This document shows positions 21,229 to 32,519 of a stretch of 64,000 bases of DNA, in pieces. The notes under the pieces are model-generated. The model saw nothing but the letters and a program-made list of their open reading frames with translations. It had not been told where the DNA came from and did no database searches. The DNA comes from Stenopsyche tienmushanensis. Lineage: Eukaryota > Arthropoda > Insecta > Trichoptera > Stenopsychidae. The number at the start of each line of letters is the position of its first letter. Within the stretch, counting starts at the first letter, position 1. The position numbers and the translations under genes are program-made. The DNA lies in assembly GCA_008973525.1 (NCBI GenBank), contig WACJ01000102.1:682001-746000 (forward strand). Reading direction: 5' to 3'.

Positions 21229-21705
21229 CGCGTTGTTAAATTCACCTGTATAAATAGTAATTTTAAAAAGATGCTTTTTGTATAAATAGCGATTGGTCCT
21301 GAATGGTCCAATGTTTTTAATTTGTAGCAAACGAGCTGTATAAATTGCTATTAACTGTTAATTTTTAGATGGATGATTTATTTGCTTGATGCATTTTTGT
21401 GCCAATTTATCTTTGTTGTGAATGTTTATTGTGTGCCCCGAGAGTTGACATATTTTTTTGTGGTAGCCAAAGACGTAAAAAAGGAATATTCATTTTATGA
21501 TATTCACTGTTTAAGTTATTTTTATTATACACTTATTATTAATTTTCATTGATTACTTTAAACGTTTATCTATTTTTTATTCGGTGATAAATTTATCCTA
21601 CGGTGTGAGCGGTGAAAGTTACTCCGATTTCACACAAACATTCCTCTAGATCTAATCACTGATGATAATTTTATGTATTTATACAAACTGGGTGCCATAC
21701 TTTGT

Positions 21706-21711
21706 AATAAA
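21706..21711 (+). terminator. Pcyt2: Probable proximal poly(A) signal of Pcyt2
   Basis: AATAAA 478 bases after the stop, followed within 30 bases by a T/GT-rich stretch (ttcttctcgtgtttt). Longer 3' UTR forms are possible because the following kilobase is AT-rich and unstructured. Confidence 0.5.
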
Positions 21712-23000
21712 TATATTTATTTGATTTCTTCTCGTGTTTTACCGCCCTGAGTATTACAAAATGTTTTATGAGAAAATGTTATCTTAATTAGAATGGAATT
21801 TTATTGAACCTTCAATTCGATTTTAGTGACAAATTGTTTATATCTCAATGTTACTTATATCTTTAAATGATCTATTATTAATTTATCTATAAACAGATAA
21901 GCAATTTAATATACTGACAAAGCTGTCACAACAGGACTACCATGACGATTTACGATTTTAAATATGTACAGATTTTATTTCGAATCATGTTTGATATTTC
22001 CATTTATGTGTGCATTGTACAGCATTAATTAAAAACAAAAAAACCAGTTGTGTCTTGCCATGTTTACAAATTTTACGTGATTATAGTATTATGGGATTAT
22101 CTATAAAATAATTAAGCTGTATTTATTTTTTTTTTTGTAAAATGAGGTTCTGGACTATGGACCATACTAGAAAATATTATATAAGATTATTGCTTACCCC
22201 TCTTCTAGTTATAATATATAGTAATGATTTTTATTTCTGTACGTTTTAATTAAACGTTTCAATTTAAAATTAATTTGATAACGATGTAATTACTCATCTA
22301 TTGGATGTTCAACCAAAAATGTCTTTAAATGCCAAATTTTGTTTATCGATAGCAACTTAATTCCCTTTTAGTTACATTTTATTAATTGCTGTATTTGCAG
22401 AGGCAACTATATTAAGGTTTACGTTAATTTTATTACAATGTGTGCGTTAAGTGATTAAATTATTGAATTCAATTTTTCGATGTGCCTTTCATATGTAGTT
22501 TTTTTTATTGAATTTGAAGCTAAACCTAAGTAAATAAATGATGATGCAAAAACAATTGTATCATCAATCAAATTATAACGAATAATTGTGTGTAGCTTAA
22601 TATTATGTACAAGTATAATGTTTACTAGGCAATTGTTGAAAATGTTGTTAATTGATATTTTTTACTATTGTGATTGTTTATGATTTGTACATTGAATGTT
22701 TTATTGATGAAAACTTGGCTGAAATACTTACAGTTAAACAATATATACTCTAAAATAGGAACACATTCAATGGTTAAGGGAGGAAACTACATTAGAAGAC
22801 CGATTTTTTAGCATCTTTCGTATATTTTTATTAACAGGGAAGGAATAATTATAATTTGTTGAAACTTAGATAATGTTTTATTAATATTTTATGAGTAATT
22901 TCCGCCGGAAATAGTTGAGTTATAAGGTGCTTCCCATGGAAATTTGACTTATTGTATTATTGAAAAATTATGGACAGTTGTCGTGTTGTGAATTGTTGTC
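21712..23000. other. AT-rich DNA downstream of Pcyt2, possible long 3' UTR
   Basis: No coding sequence recognised. Could be alternative 3' UTR of Pcyt2 or intergenic DNA. Confidence 0.4.
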
Positions 23001-23015
23001 TGTTGATATCATGTG

Positions 23016-23327
23016 TTAAAAATTTGCCATTATAGCCTTCTTCATGTCTTCGAAACTATTCACATTTCGAGAAAACCGTAATATGTACTGAGCTTTTTCA
23101 TCAAAACCTTTGTCAATTTTCCCTCTCCGCTCAGATTTTTAGTCTTCTTGGACCTCTATTCTAAGAATTGGCCGATAAGGACGTCTATCAGCATCTTTTT
23201 TGTCTCCTTCTTCTTCCCATAGAACAGGAATATAGAGCCAAGTAAATGAATGAGAGTCAATTGAACGGTTACTTCGTACTAACTGGCGCGAATTTCGAGA
23301 AACTGGACTGACGACTTTAGGGCTCAT
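23016..23327 (-). pseudogene. Unidentified protein-like remnant
   Basis: On the - strand one frame stays open for 104 codons except for a single TAA at 23139-23141. It reads SHSFTWLYIPVLWEEEG ... RRPYRPILRIEVQED, stop, then KGFDEKAQYILRFSRNVNSF and EDMKKAIMANF before the terminal stop. Charge balance and codon use look protein-like on both sides of the stop, and this region is less AT-rich than its flanks. I do not recognise the family. It could be a dead transposon gene or retropseudogene, and no splice sites were obvious. Confidence 0.35.
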
Positions 23328-23469
23328 AACATCGGAACAAAACAGAATTTCGTTGTGAAACTTTCAAAACGTATTCTTGAATAGTTTTACAAATAATTTA
23401 TAAAATTTAAAAAAAATCGATTTTTCGAACCGTCTAATGTGGTTTCCCCCCTTCTTAACACTCAAACAC

Positions 23470-23532
23470 CCGGTCCCGCGTTCGCGCGGAAATCTTCACT
23501 ATCCCTTATCAACCGGTCCCGCGTTCGCGCGG
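23470..23532 (+). repeat. Twofold GC palindrome repeat, 43-bp period
   Basis: Identical 20-mers CCGGTCCCGCGTTCGCGCGG at 23470-23489 and 23513-23532, each with CCGCG/CGCGG arms around TTCG. Probable transposase-binding repeats of the surrounding element. Confidence 0.85.
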
Positions 23533-24270
23533 GTTTTAGTCACGCGCATTATAAACATCTGTTTGCTTGTAACATGAAGCTTTTGGGCATTTTTTTATTG
23601 TTATATGACCCATTACTGTTTGCTTTATTAGATTCATGTGTCTTTCATTCAACTTTATTACAAATTTATGGCTCAAAAATGTCCTTGAAATAAAATATAT
23701 TTATTGTTCCAAAAGTTTCTTACATTTACACATGGACGGGAACGAATTAGTGTTTTTGATTTATAACTCTATTAGGAAGTTTCTTTACATACTCTGGGTC
23801 TAAATGGTTAAAAATAGAGCAATAAAATAATTTCAGTAGAAAGATGAATAGCTTTGTCAATCGCATGCATAATTGGTATGAATGGCAAATCGCAGAGTTT
23901 TTTTAAAGATTTATTGCAGAGCCCTGTATCTAAAAATACATAATTCATAAAACTTTACCCAAATACCGGAAATGTTTCAGGTAGGGATAGCTTTCTCGAA
24001 ATTCTTATTGTATTTTTTAACCAATCAGTGAAGTCTTTACATAGACAATATAATGTTGACCATCCCCATATTCTGTGTAAGAATTGTGTTTTAGTTTGAA
24101 AATACCGGTCGAATAGAGTACATCCCCTGTAATTACTCCGCGATTTGATTTTGTATTTGTAATTATTTCGTATTTCTATGAAACGTGTGTGCGTAATTTT
24201 ATAACTTTACGGAAAAAACATTTTCAAATTTACGTGTTTGTGAAATAAATATACTTTACCCCAAACGAAA

Positions 24271-24381
24271 ATGGAAGCACCTATTGATGAAATTATATAT
24301 GACGATATGTCAGATGTACCGAGTGATGTTGAGGACGGTAGTGATACCGAAATTGAAATGGAGGTTGTGTGGAGTGCGTAA
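24271..24381 (+). pseudogene. Truncated piggyBac-type transposase N-terminus
   Basis: A 36-codon frame starts MEAPIDEIIYDDMSDVPSDV and continues with Glu/Asp-rich sequence before a TAA. Acidic D/E/S-rich starts with 'SDVPSD'-like phrases are usual for piggyBac-family transposases. The DDE core is absent, so it is non-functional. Confidence 0.6.
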
Positions 24382-24780
24382 TATGAAAATACAACAGTAG
24401 CGAATAATCAGTCCACAATTTAAGGATCTCCTGGTTTTGTAATAGTATTGTGTAAAATGATGGCAGATCACATTTCAGAAGAATTTGACATTACATTTAT
24501 ATGTTTATGAATGGAAAAAAAATATTTGTTTTGCTTTTTGAGTCAAAATTATACATAAATTACGTGTTTACAGTTGATAATTTTATTTTTAAACCAATTG
24601 TTTTCAAATTACACAAAGGATACTATACGCTACCCAACACAACTTACTTCGTCCAATTTATTCAACTAATAAAAAAGTTATAAACATAATTCTCAATGCC
24701 GCGCGGAATAGTGATATCGCGAAAAATGTGCGGTATCACGCGTAATTTGGACCCGCCAAGCCCGGGTGCTTGAGTGTTAA

Positions 24781-26770
24781 GAGCTTTCCTTAGATCAGGA
24801 TATGAAAAGGTTTTAATTTTTCACACGTGTAGGTTTATTTTGAACTTTAAGAATGTATAATAATTAGAAAATATATATACACATGTGTCGTCTAGTAACT
24901 AGTGGACGCATTGTAGTGCCAGTAACCAAATAATATTTTTGGAACATTGATTGCGTAACAAAAAAATAGATTTCCTACAATTGAATTTCTAAAAAATAAC
25001 AGTTTTTAATTAGGATAAAAAAATGTAAGCCGTTACGAAATAATTATATTTAAAAACCAGTAAAACGTTTAGCAAGTCCATAATCAAATTAACCGGATAC
25101 GTCTCACGGTTATATTTATTTGGCGCTGCATACACAAATCTGCGCAGCTGACACAATGAATGTGTTAAAGAACATTTTATTTTTACGATGTTTATCATTA
25201 GCGCTGGAAAAGAAGATGTATACGTATCTCAAAGTAATAATAATATCAATTTCATTGATCCTGTACAAAATTTTAAGCGGACAAGACCAAAAAATAAGCT
25301 TTTATTCTGTATATTTACAGACATTTTATTTAAAATATTCTTACTCATTTAAGAACCACAGCTTCAAGCTGCTCAAATTTTGCATAGAAACATGCATTTA
25401 AGCGTGTAAATTATAGTTTTATTTATTTACAATAAAACATGTCAAACATATCACAAATTTGAAATATAATAGACACGGAAAATTATTCGCAATTGTTATA
25501 ATTTTCATTAGTCATTTGCTTTATTCTAATACTATACTTAAAAATGGCACTTCTTTTATTTGTATTATCGATTTTATTACGATACTTTAATGAATCTAAC
25601 GATGAAAGACCTATGCAATTTTGCAATATTAAAATTATGATACTGATCGAGAAATACTGTGATTTTTTGTTTGGGGGAGTCACATTTTTCAACATGTCGA
25701 GTTGAAAGTTTTCACGCTGTTCTCCAAACATCACCACGCAAGTCACAAAGTAACAAAATTGGTCATATGTACAATTAGTTAATATTTTATTGTGATTTAT
25801 ATTCATTATACGATACAGAGACATATCTTAATTTTTTTTATGTTTGATTGAGAATTATATGTTTGACGAGATTTAGCTAATTCATTAATAACGAGGATTA
25901 GAAATATATATTTGTTGGTAAATCAGAAAGTAAAACCTTCACAGTTTTTTCCCCTGAAATTACATGGAATTAGCAATCTCTTATTAAAAAAATGCAATAT
26001 GTTGAAATACAAATGTGATTATTGAATCTAAAGATTTTTATTGAAATAAACATAAAATTTATTTAAAAAAAACTTTTTATTTCTATGAAATGTAAAATAC
26101 AGTGACTCATTTTAGCACTTTTCATTAAACAAAAATATGAACGGAGCGTATATAAAAACTGTTAAACGCTAGTGACATTACATATTATTTAAAATATATG
26201 TAGATATGCACAATAAAAATTAAGCACAGAATATATTGGATTTTGTGCATAACGTATATTAGGTTAAAAAAAAAACTGCTCTATAGAATATACAACAGAT
26301 TAGATACACGCTTGATGCATTTCAATAGCAGCCGTTTTTTTAAATGAAAATCTTATTTATCTTAAAAAAAATAGGAATGAAATTAAAAGTAATCTTTTCA
26401 GCTTCAGCACTGGACTAACTGATTCGTATTAAATTAAACGCACACTTGAATTTTACATTATAAGATAAAAAAATAAAATAGAAAACACAATTTACTTAAT
26501 TACATCATCAGTCCCATTATTGACATCCCTATTTGTTTTATAGTGTCAACATGTTACTTGCAATTGGCACAATCGGTGCAAAATTTTGATCAAGGTATGC
26601 CAATAAATTAAATTCGTAGAAATGTAATATTTAATGAGATATTTCAGAATTGCTTACAACGCATACAAAACTATTATGTTATGGAAAAAAATGAGAATAA
26701 TCACACTTTCATAGATCTATTAAGAATGTTTTCATTCATATTAAGAATCAAATTGAGAATGCCAAACGTC
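24781..26770. other. AT-rich DNA between the piggyBac-like element and NudC
   Basis: Contains two unrecognised open frames (25120-25401 on +, 93 aa; 25824-25483 on -, 113 aa) with AT-driven composition. I do not support either as a gene. The right part is presumably NudC 3' UTR. Confidence 0.4.
26037..26081 (-). terminator. nudC: Cluster of possible NudC poly(A) signals
   Basis: Three TTTATT hexamers (AATAAA on the - strand) occur at 26037, 26058 and 26076, about 700-740 bases past the NudC stop. I saw no clear AATAAA closer to the stop. Use is inferred. Confidence 0.35.
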
Positions 26771-26777
26771 ATTCCGC

Positions 26778-26829
26778 CTAATTGAATTTGCACTTGGAAA
26801 AGTCCATTTCAGGATGTTGTTCCATGAAT
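26778..26829 (-). CDS. nudC: NudC terminal exon
   Basis: Encodes [16 protein letters not shown] and TAG after the acceptor ttttttcag. Only 52 bases long, fixed by near identity to the C-terminus of animal NudC. Confidence 0.9.
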
Positions 26830-27503
26830 CTGAAAAAAAAAATATAGATAAATCCCTGAACATATTTAACAACTTCAACGTCACTCAAATTTATTGAATT
26901 AAAGCTTCTAAATGGCAATGCTAGAAAATTAACATTTATCATACAAAAGAAGAAAAAAATGTTTAACTAACTTTTTAAGAACGTCTTGCTTCTTCTGCTC
27001 ATCGCTAGTAGGTAAACCCATTTCCTTCTGTCTTTGATCATACATCATCTTCTCTACGAGACCTCTTGTATCATCATCGAGATCGGACAACTTTGAAGGA
27101 GCTAAAAATATCAACAAACCGTTAAAAATACATTCGACGATATAAATTTAATTAAAATTCAATACATACCTGGATTAATTTTTTTCGTTGAAATTTCTGG
27201 ATCAGACTTAACCAATTGGCTCCACCAATTCATTTTATTCACCTAAAACAATGTTTTATTTGAACAATTAAAATTATAAATAAAATTAATTCCATACTAT
27301 AAACAAATGCTTACTTTTTCTAAAGAAATCAATAATGTACGCCCGTCTTGTATGACCCAGGAGCATTCTTCCACTTTGACGTCATATTGCAGATCGCCGT
27401 CAATTATTGGAGGTTGATTACGAATACCAGCTTGGATATGTTTCTTTGTAATGAGAACTAAAAGATCACGCGGTCGAACCGATATTTGCAATGGAACTCG
27501 AAG
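26778..27503 (-). CDS. nudC: Nuclear migration protein NudC, last four coding exons (5' part not found)
   Basis: NudC is a p23/CS-domain co-chaperone that works with Lis1 and dynein in nuclear migration and cell division. Reading on the - strand, the exons are 27503-27315, 27242-27170, 27101-26972 and 26829-26778. All have GT-AG ends and phases that join. They encode the C-terminal part of the CS domain ([17 protein letters not shown]), then [53 protein letters not shown], and the nearly invariant end [12 protein letters not shown] with TAG stop. Together that is 147 codons. Animal NudC is about 330 aa, so roughly the first half is missing. No upstream exon (coiled coil, or the YxWTQTLxEVE phrase) was seen to the right. 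The gene is convergent with Pcyt2. Possible poly(A) signals (TTTATT on +) lie at 26037-26081. Confidence 0.93.
26972..27101 (-). CDS. nudC: NudC exon (KLSDLD to KQDVLKK)
   Basis: Encodes [20 protein letters not shown] and [19 protein letters not shown]. The donor is GTTAGT. Translation past the donor gives non-conserved residues, which confirms the splice. Confidence 0.93.
27170..27242 (-). CDS. nudC: NudC exon ([10 protein letters not shown] block)
   Basis: Encodes [20 protein letters not shown] and on to INP. It ends one base into a codon before GTATGT. The WW pair and DPEI are family hallmarks. Confidence 0.92.
27315..27503 (-). CDS. nudC: NudC exon (CS domain, second half)
   Basis: Exactly 63 codons, from LRVPLQIS to LLISLEK. 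Acceptor on - is attttgtccacag; donor is GTAAGC. Confidence 0.92.
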
Positions 27504-28148
27504 CTGTGGACAAAATATAATTTCAATTAACAAATTTGCATAATACAAGCTACAAACAATAAACAATTAATACATTTTCCAACAGTTTTAGCATAATATC
27601 ACTTGGAATGCATTGCAAATCGCATTATATTTTATATCACATAAAATCCTCCTTATTAGTGACGAACATCAATTGGGTTACCGTAATTAAAATTATAATT
27701 GTCGATGAGTTATTTTAATTGCCGGTGTATCGAGTCGACTAATAGAGCATCAGGGTTGAAGAACTGGGACAGGACTATGATGAGAATAGCAAATAAACAA
27801 TAATGTTACTTCTTTGTCGTTTATAGCGTTACAAATTTGTATTAGCTCCGATATTGATGGGACATTATGTAAGAAGGTAGCCTTGAACAGATTTGACCTC
27901 GTTGAGGGAGTATAATGAATTATAACTTCTATTATTAAATAACAGGTTGATTATCCGTTTTCGAGTTCAAGTTGAATATTAATGAAGTTTGCATACATTA
28001 TAAAATATAGGTCTATTAAAAAAGGACGCAAAAAAATAATTTATTCATACATTTCACTTTTTTATCGTGGGCTCCATATTGAGTTGCATGTGAAAATCAT
28101 ACCGGATTTTATAAAGCGAAAAATATTGGACGTATAATTTTGGACTGA
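27504..28148. other. Start of the NudC upstream intron, no exon seen
   Basis: Immediately 5' (on -) of the first NudC exon found. I searched both nearby and further right for the expected WTQTL-type exon and found none. Confidence 0.4.
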
Positions 28149-28379
28149 TACATAATTATCTGCAAATTAATGCTTCAAAATGCAAGTAATGCATATTCGT
28201 GGAATAATATGTATAAAAGAACAAGAAGAAAGATGATGTCAGCGGAGAAGCAATCATCTTGTCTCGACTCAGATTCTGATGGACAACATTCAAGCAAAGC
28301 TTTTATGCTTAAAATTCATCACAATGTATCAGAGTGCAATGAAATTGATTGTTCTACAATGATGGTCAATAACTCCTAA
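28149..28379 (+). CDS. Unrecognised protein-like frame, possible C-terminal exon
   Basis: An open frame ends at 28379 and reads YKRTRRKMMSAEKQSSCLDS, DSDGQHSSKAFMLKIHH, then ECNEIDCSTMMVNNS. The order basic, Ser/Asp-rich, Cys-containing tail resembles the cytosolic tail of a membrane protein more than random AT-rich translation. There is no good acceptor directly upstream and no partner exon found. It lies inside the presumed NudC intron on the opposite strand. Speculative. Confidence 0.18.
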   Translation, partial: YIIICKLMLQNASNAYSWNNMYKRTRRKMMSAEKQSSCLDSDSDGQHSSKAFMLKIHHNVSECNEIDCSTMMVNNS

Positions 28380-29190
28380 CAGTAATCCATTTTATAACAT
28401 TTTTTATCTGAAACTTTTATTAAAATTCATATGATTATGATTTCATTAAAGCGTCTAATACGTTGCTTGCGAAAATTTCAAGTTCAACGAACTATAAAAT
28501 TGGCAACCAGATTAATTAAACAGTTCCTGTATATATTAAAACTAATTGCTAGATAATGAGTCGTATAACTTAAAAGTGTAAAATAACAAGTTGTACATTA
28601 AACTAAAATTTCGATTTGAATTATAATTAAAATAAACTCAGCATATTTTGTACTTAAATCGTTAAAATTTAACATGAAAAATTATATAACAGGGATGTGT
28701 AAAAATATAAATCTATGAATTTGACTTTAACAGTATTAGAATTTTCATATTCATATTAAAAATTCTAGTTAACAAAGGATTCCCTGTTTACGCTTCCTGA
28801 TGATGGTTTTCCCTGTCGTTAGCATGTCATAAAAAGATATAATTCTGATACGACCCGGAACTGAGATTCAATCGATTGGGTCTTTCCAAATGAGCTTCCA
28901 AGATGGATCTCTATTGAGAGGTCAGAGATCGAAACGACCTGCATCTTATTCCGATAATCGCACCAATTTATCTCGATAGTCAGTTAAAACTCACACACGT
29001 ATAATACGTCAATGCTGTGTCTATACAATCGAACCAAAAATAAACAAGTGGGAAAATAATTCGCTCGAAAAAGTGTTTGCAAGTTCACAAAATATATAAG
29101 CTCAATTTTCAAAAATATTATGAATCAGCTGTGATTTACTGCAAAAATAAAGAAAACTGATGAATGAAAGTCGCAATCAATATATCCAGG
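28380..29190. other. Intergenic/intronic, nothing recognised
   Basis: A slightly GC-richer patch at about 28780-28990 has no coding or RNA signature that I can identify. Confidence 0.35.
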
Positions 29191-29194
29191 ACTT

Positions 29195-29300
29195 CAAATG
29201 AAACCTGTAGGTAGTCCCGCCATTGAGCAATCGGACTAGTAACTTAATCGTCATGGGTTCAAATCTACAAGAGGTGTGGTTGGTGATCACAATTTTAACC
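29195..29300 (+). repeat. tRNA-like SINE head
   Basis: Has a B-box-like GGGTTCAAATCTAC after an A-box-like region (about 29215-29235), followed by 'ggtgtggttggtgatcac'. It does not fold as an intact tRNA, so I call it SINE-like. Confidence 0.4.
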
Positions 29301-29354
29301 CATTATCTGCTACGGTATATTTTAATAAACCTTTTTAAATGACTTAAAAGTAAA

Positions 29355-29875
29355 TGCTGAATTTATATGTCCGCCACTTATCGTCCGTATAAATCCACTT
29401 ATCTCTCAGGACCGCGCAGCGTGTATAAAGATTGTATATAAATAAATAAACACTATTTGATATTACTTGAAACTTGACTTTCACCTGTTTGTTTCAGCTA
29501 TGTCTATTTTTTCAGTTTGCTTCCAGTCTGACCGATTAAATATTGTTTGGTTGGTTGTGTTTGGTGAATGTATGATACAGACGAAATGGATATAAACCCT
29601 TCCTGTGAATAGATGTTGATAGTTCTGCAGTGGACTGTTTGCGTCTGCACTATGATAATGATGATGATTTGGGAAACCGATTAATTTGGGTTATCATTAT
29701 TATTATTCGATAAATTAGGGTTATCGATCTATACAATCGTGCAATGTAAGCAAGACACTCTGTCCGTCTCTGTCTCTCACCGAAATCAACGTACAAGAAT
29801 GCTCTTTCTAAATCACCGGAATTCGATCGCAAATACGTGACCGTACTCTTCAAAAGTTAAGTTTATGTGTAAAGC
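29355..29875. repeat. Interspersed repeat, copy B, with internal insertion
   Basis: 29369-29455 and 29735-29870 match 2313-2405 and 2400-2530. The roughly 280 bases between are extra relative to copy A and contain the 60-base repeat shared with 15985-16045, suggesting one mobile unit inserted into another. Confidence 0.5.
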
Positions 29876-30399
29876 ACAACACATGTTAATATAATGGGCT
29901 AGTTCTTGGACTATCAAGGCGTATGTTCAAATAAATCCAAGTTGTGGCAAAAATGCATTATCTTAATTTAATAATATGTAGGGAAAATTTGAAAACTACT
30001 ACATAATAAATATTTTGCCTACACAATAAGGAAAATCTCCTTCAGATATTGCCTGACTACAATCATAAATTTTTCAACGATATCGTCCTTCGGAGTAAAA
30101 TAAAATAATTGGTATACACGAAACAAGATTACGCTTTCAAACCGGGTATCTTTTTCAGATATTTTTTTATTCGTTAGTCATTTTCAATTTATTATAACGA
30201 TTTCCATGGAATATTTCTCCTGGGGGTTTATAATTTAAATACCATGATTTCTCGATATCATCCACGTATGGTATAGCTGAGATACGATTAATAGGACAGT
30301 TGAATTAGGTAGAATGATACCAATAAATGACTTGCGAAACTATAATCATTAATAATGATATTTTAATTATTGTCGCCAAGTGGACACTTACAGGCGACC

Positions 30400-30515
30400 C
30401 TGCCCGACTTAATTAATCGTTTGAGTAATCACTTTTTAAAAACCAGAAAACCAAGGTTCGAAACGATTGATCGAAAAGACTACCGAACTCCCAAATGTAT
30501 TTTTTTACATTTCCG
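30400..30515 (+). repeat. SINE-like fragment with B-box-like motif
   Basis: 'ccaaggttcgaaacga' is followed by 'ccaaatgtattttttt', as at 30985-31015 ('ggttcgaattcgaat', 'ccaaatgtatttttct'). Two members of one decayed SINE family are likely. Confidence 0.35.
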
Positions 30516-30924
30516 CCTATCGAACTTCTATATTTAAAAAATCCACCGGCCACATATGTCTGGAATAAAATGATCAATAAGACAAGTGGTCAGTTAACGT
30601 ATTATATGAAGAAATCAGATGGGGATGTGTATGTAAATCCCAACTTCAGCTTGGATTCATAAAAACCCTAAACCTATTAGGCGAAAGTGGCATCCTTAAT
30701 CAGGCTATAATGAACGAGTTGAACCTTTTTGATTTATCAATTGATCACAATTCGTCTGTAGTCTAGACATTTATTTATATATGTTAATCCAAGAACAATC
30801 AATGAATTTAGATGATTTATAAATATTAAATTACGAATGAATTAATTTTCTAGTAACATTTTTGTGTTGAACAAATGTCATTAGCGAAATTAATGTGTCA
30901 TTAATTTTATTTTTAAATTTCATA

Positions 30925-31035
30925 TATAAATGCTCGACGGATCAATGGATAGATCAGGCATCCGGACAGTGAGAGGTAATCGGTTCGAATTCGAATAGAC
31001 CAAATGTATTTTTCTGGTTGTGTGTGGATTGGTGT
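30925..31035 (+). repeat. tRNA-derived SINE head
   Basis: 'ggatcaatggatagatc' resembles a D-arm/A-box (GATC stems) and 'ggttcgaattcgaat' resembles a T-arm/B-box about 40 bases later, the normal tRNA spacing. The anticodon arm does not pair well, so this is not a functional tRNA. The parent may be an Arg-type tRNA, by general resemblance. Confidence 0.5.
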
Positions 31036-31068
31036 TATTTTGTTATAAAATTCAGATTTTTATTAGTT

Positions 31069-31177
31069 AATTCGCCATGAAAATTAATATTACCTCCCCT
31101 CTAAGGAGAAAAAAATCAAGTTGCGCGCCTGGTGTAAGGCAATAAAAAAATATACAGGCAATAATTCATGGCGAATT
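31069..31177. repeat. Short element with 13-bp inverted ends
   Basis: AATTCGCCATGAA at 31069-31081 and its exact inverse at 31165-31177, 109 bases in all. It lies directly after the SINE-like head. GGCAATAA / TTATTGCC flank the right arm as a second small palindrome. Confidence 0.5.
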
Positions 31178-31294
31178 TATTGCCAGCTTTGTGCAGCAAC
31201 TTATCGTAAAACCTGTTAATCTTGCATTTTAATTGGTCTTATTCTTCTCCTTTCTTTGTGTGTGTATTTTTCCTAGGGTATGATATTTGTTTTC

Positions 31295-31660
31295 GGATGT
31301 AGGCGATCTCCATAGGAGATTTTTCTTATGGTGGTTTTCCATTTGTCTTTTGTATGTGGAAAAATTAGGATAGAATTATTTTAATAGAAAAGGAGAGAAT
31401 CTATGAGCGAAATTACCATAATTTTAGCATATATTCAATCATTATTGCAAATTCAGTCCCTCATCTGCTTCCTTGCATAACTTCATTAATCGCCTCGGTA
31501 TTTACTTTTTAAGACCCTTGAAATCAGGTTAAACCTGGATCTAGATGATTGGTCGAAAATATTAATATTTCCGATCTTCATTTTAACCCAAACCTTCATA
31601 ATAAGGATCTAGGATCTGAATCATTATATCAATCGCCAATCTCAGTTTAAATTTAATGTT
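31295..31660 (+). repeat. Interspersed repeat family R2, copy a
   Basis: Contains in order 'ggcgatctccata', 'ggagagaatctatgagcg', 'attattgcaaat', 'ttaatcgcctc', 'aaatcaggttaaacctgga' and 'aatattaatatttccgatct'. The same series recurs at 58560-58960, and parts recur at 36478, 45165 and 60253. No coding frame. Probably a SINE or the tail of an unknown LINE. Confidence 0.6.
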
Positions 31661-31869
31661 ATCATGTTGTCAAATACACAATGGAAATAAATAGTAATAA
31701 TGACGAACGATATATAATAAATAGCGGTGTGAAGATCGATAATCGTCTATATAAATTAGCAAATTGCAGTAATCAAATCCAATTTTGACACTTTATACGA
31801 GAGCGTGGGCAATGATGAATAGCATAAGTAAGAGAAGTTCACATCCTGCTTTCGCGTAGGAGCAATCTA

Positions 31870-32340
31870 AAACAATCAGGCTATTTTCGTACATAATAGG
31901 TACCATAAATCGGAACTTTTCACTGCCATGAAATTACCGTAGCAACAGTCGAAAAAAATAGTACACCTGGGCCGTTCGCAACAATTCACCAGAGCAAATA
32001 GTCGGACTGAAAACGATAAAAAAGCGCCGCGGGAAACTTCGGGGCGATTAGCACCTTGGCACAAATACGTCCGTTAACGGGATGGTGACGGGTTACGTAA
32101 GACCACGGCCCGAAATCTGAACTCGTATCCTGGTCACTGAACCAATCTTGCTTCTTTTTATCGCCGGGTGATCTCATCCGCGGAGAGACGGCGTGGGATG
32201 AGATCGCTAATAAATAGGGACTTCGTTTTTGTGCGAACCTAACTGCTACAAATAATGGGTTGCCGGGGACGAACTCCGATACCTCGTTAACATACTCCGT
32301 CCTAGATGACCGCATCCACTGTAATCGACTTTTAAATAAC
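31870..32340. other. GC-rich island in the gene desert
   Basis: About 470 bases clearly richer in G, C and CpG than the flanks. No good protein frame (longest about 109 codons on -, not recognised). A perfect 10-bp inverted repeat GATCTCATCC / GGATGAGATC lies at about 32168-32206. Candidate conserved non-coding or regulatory DNA. Confidence 0.3.
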
Positions 32341-32519
32341 TAATTATAATTGCACACAAAAAGTAGACTGAATACATTGATGTGTTCGGTTAATATGCGA
32401 GCAGCCAACAATGGACACCCAACAAATTGCACAGAAAATCTGCGAAGAACATGGTCGTTTTTCACAACTCTTCTTCTTGCAATAGTGTTTACTTTGTGAG
32501 TTTAAATTCTCTTTAGTCT

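Larger units (their letters stand above)
23455..24780 (+). mobile_element. piggyBac-like element (family 2), internally deleted
   Basis: TTAA at 23455-23458 and 24777-24780 with inverted ends CACTCAAACACCCGG / CCCGGGTGCTTGAGTG. Just inside the left end, CCGGTCCCGCGTTCGCGCGG occurs twice with a 43-base period (23470 and 23513); its core CCGCG-TTCG-CGCGG is a palindrome. The right subterminal region has an imperfect hairpin (24711-24739). The interior keeps an acidic transposase N-terminus (24271) but no catalytic domain. Total 1,326 bp. Confidence 0.82.

Noticed and set aside
25483..25824. 113-codon - frame
   Set aside because: AT-driven composition, no recognisable domain, no splice partner.
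30925..31035. Functional tRNA gene
   Set aside because: A- and B-box-like segments are present but the anticodon and acceptor stems do not pair.
32160..32215. Structured RNA hairpin (GATCTCATCC inverted repeat)
   Set aside because: Only 10 paired bases with a 15-base or larger loop; kept as a note within the GC-rich island.
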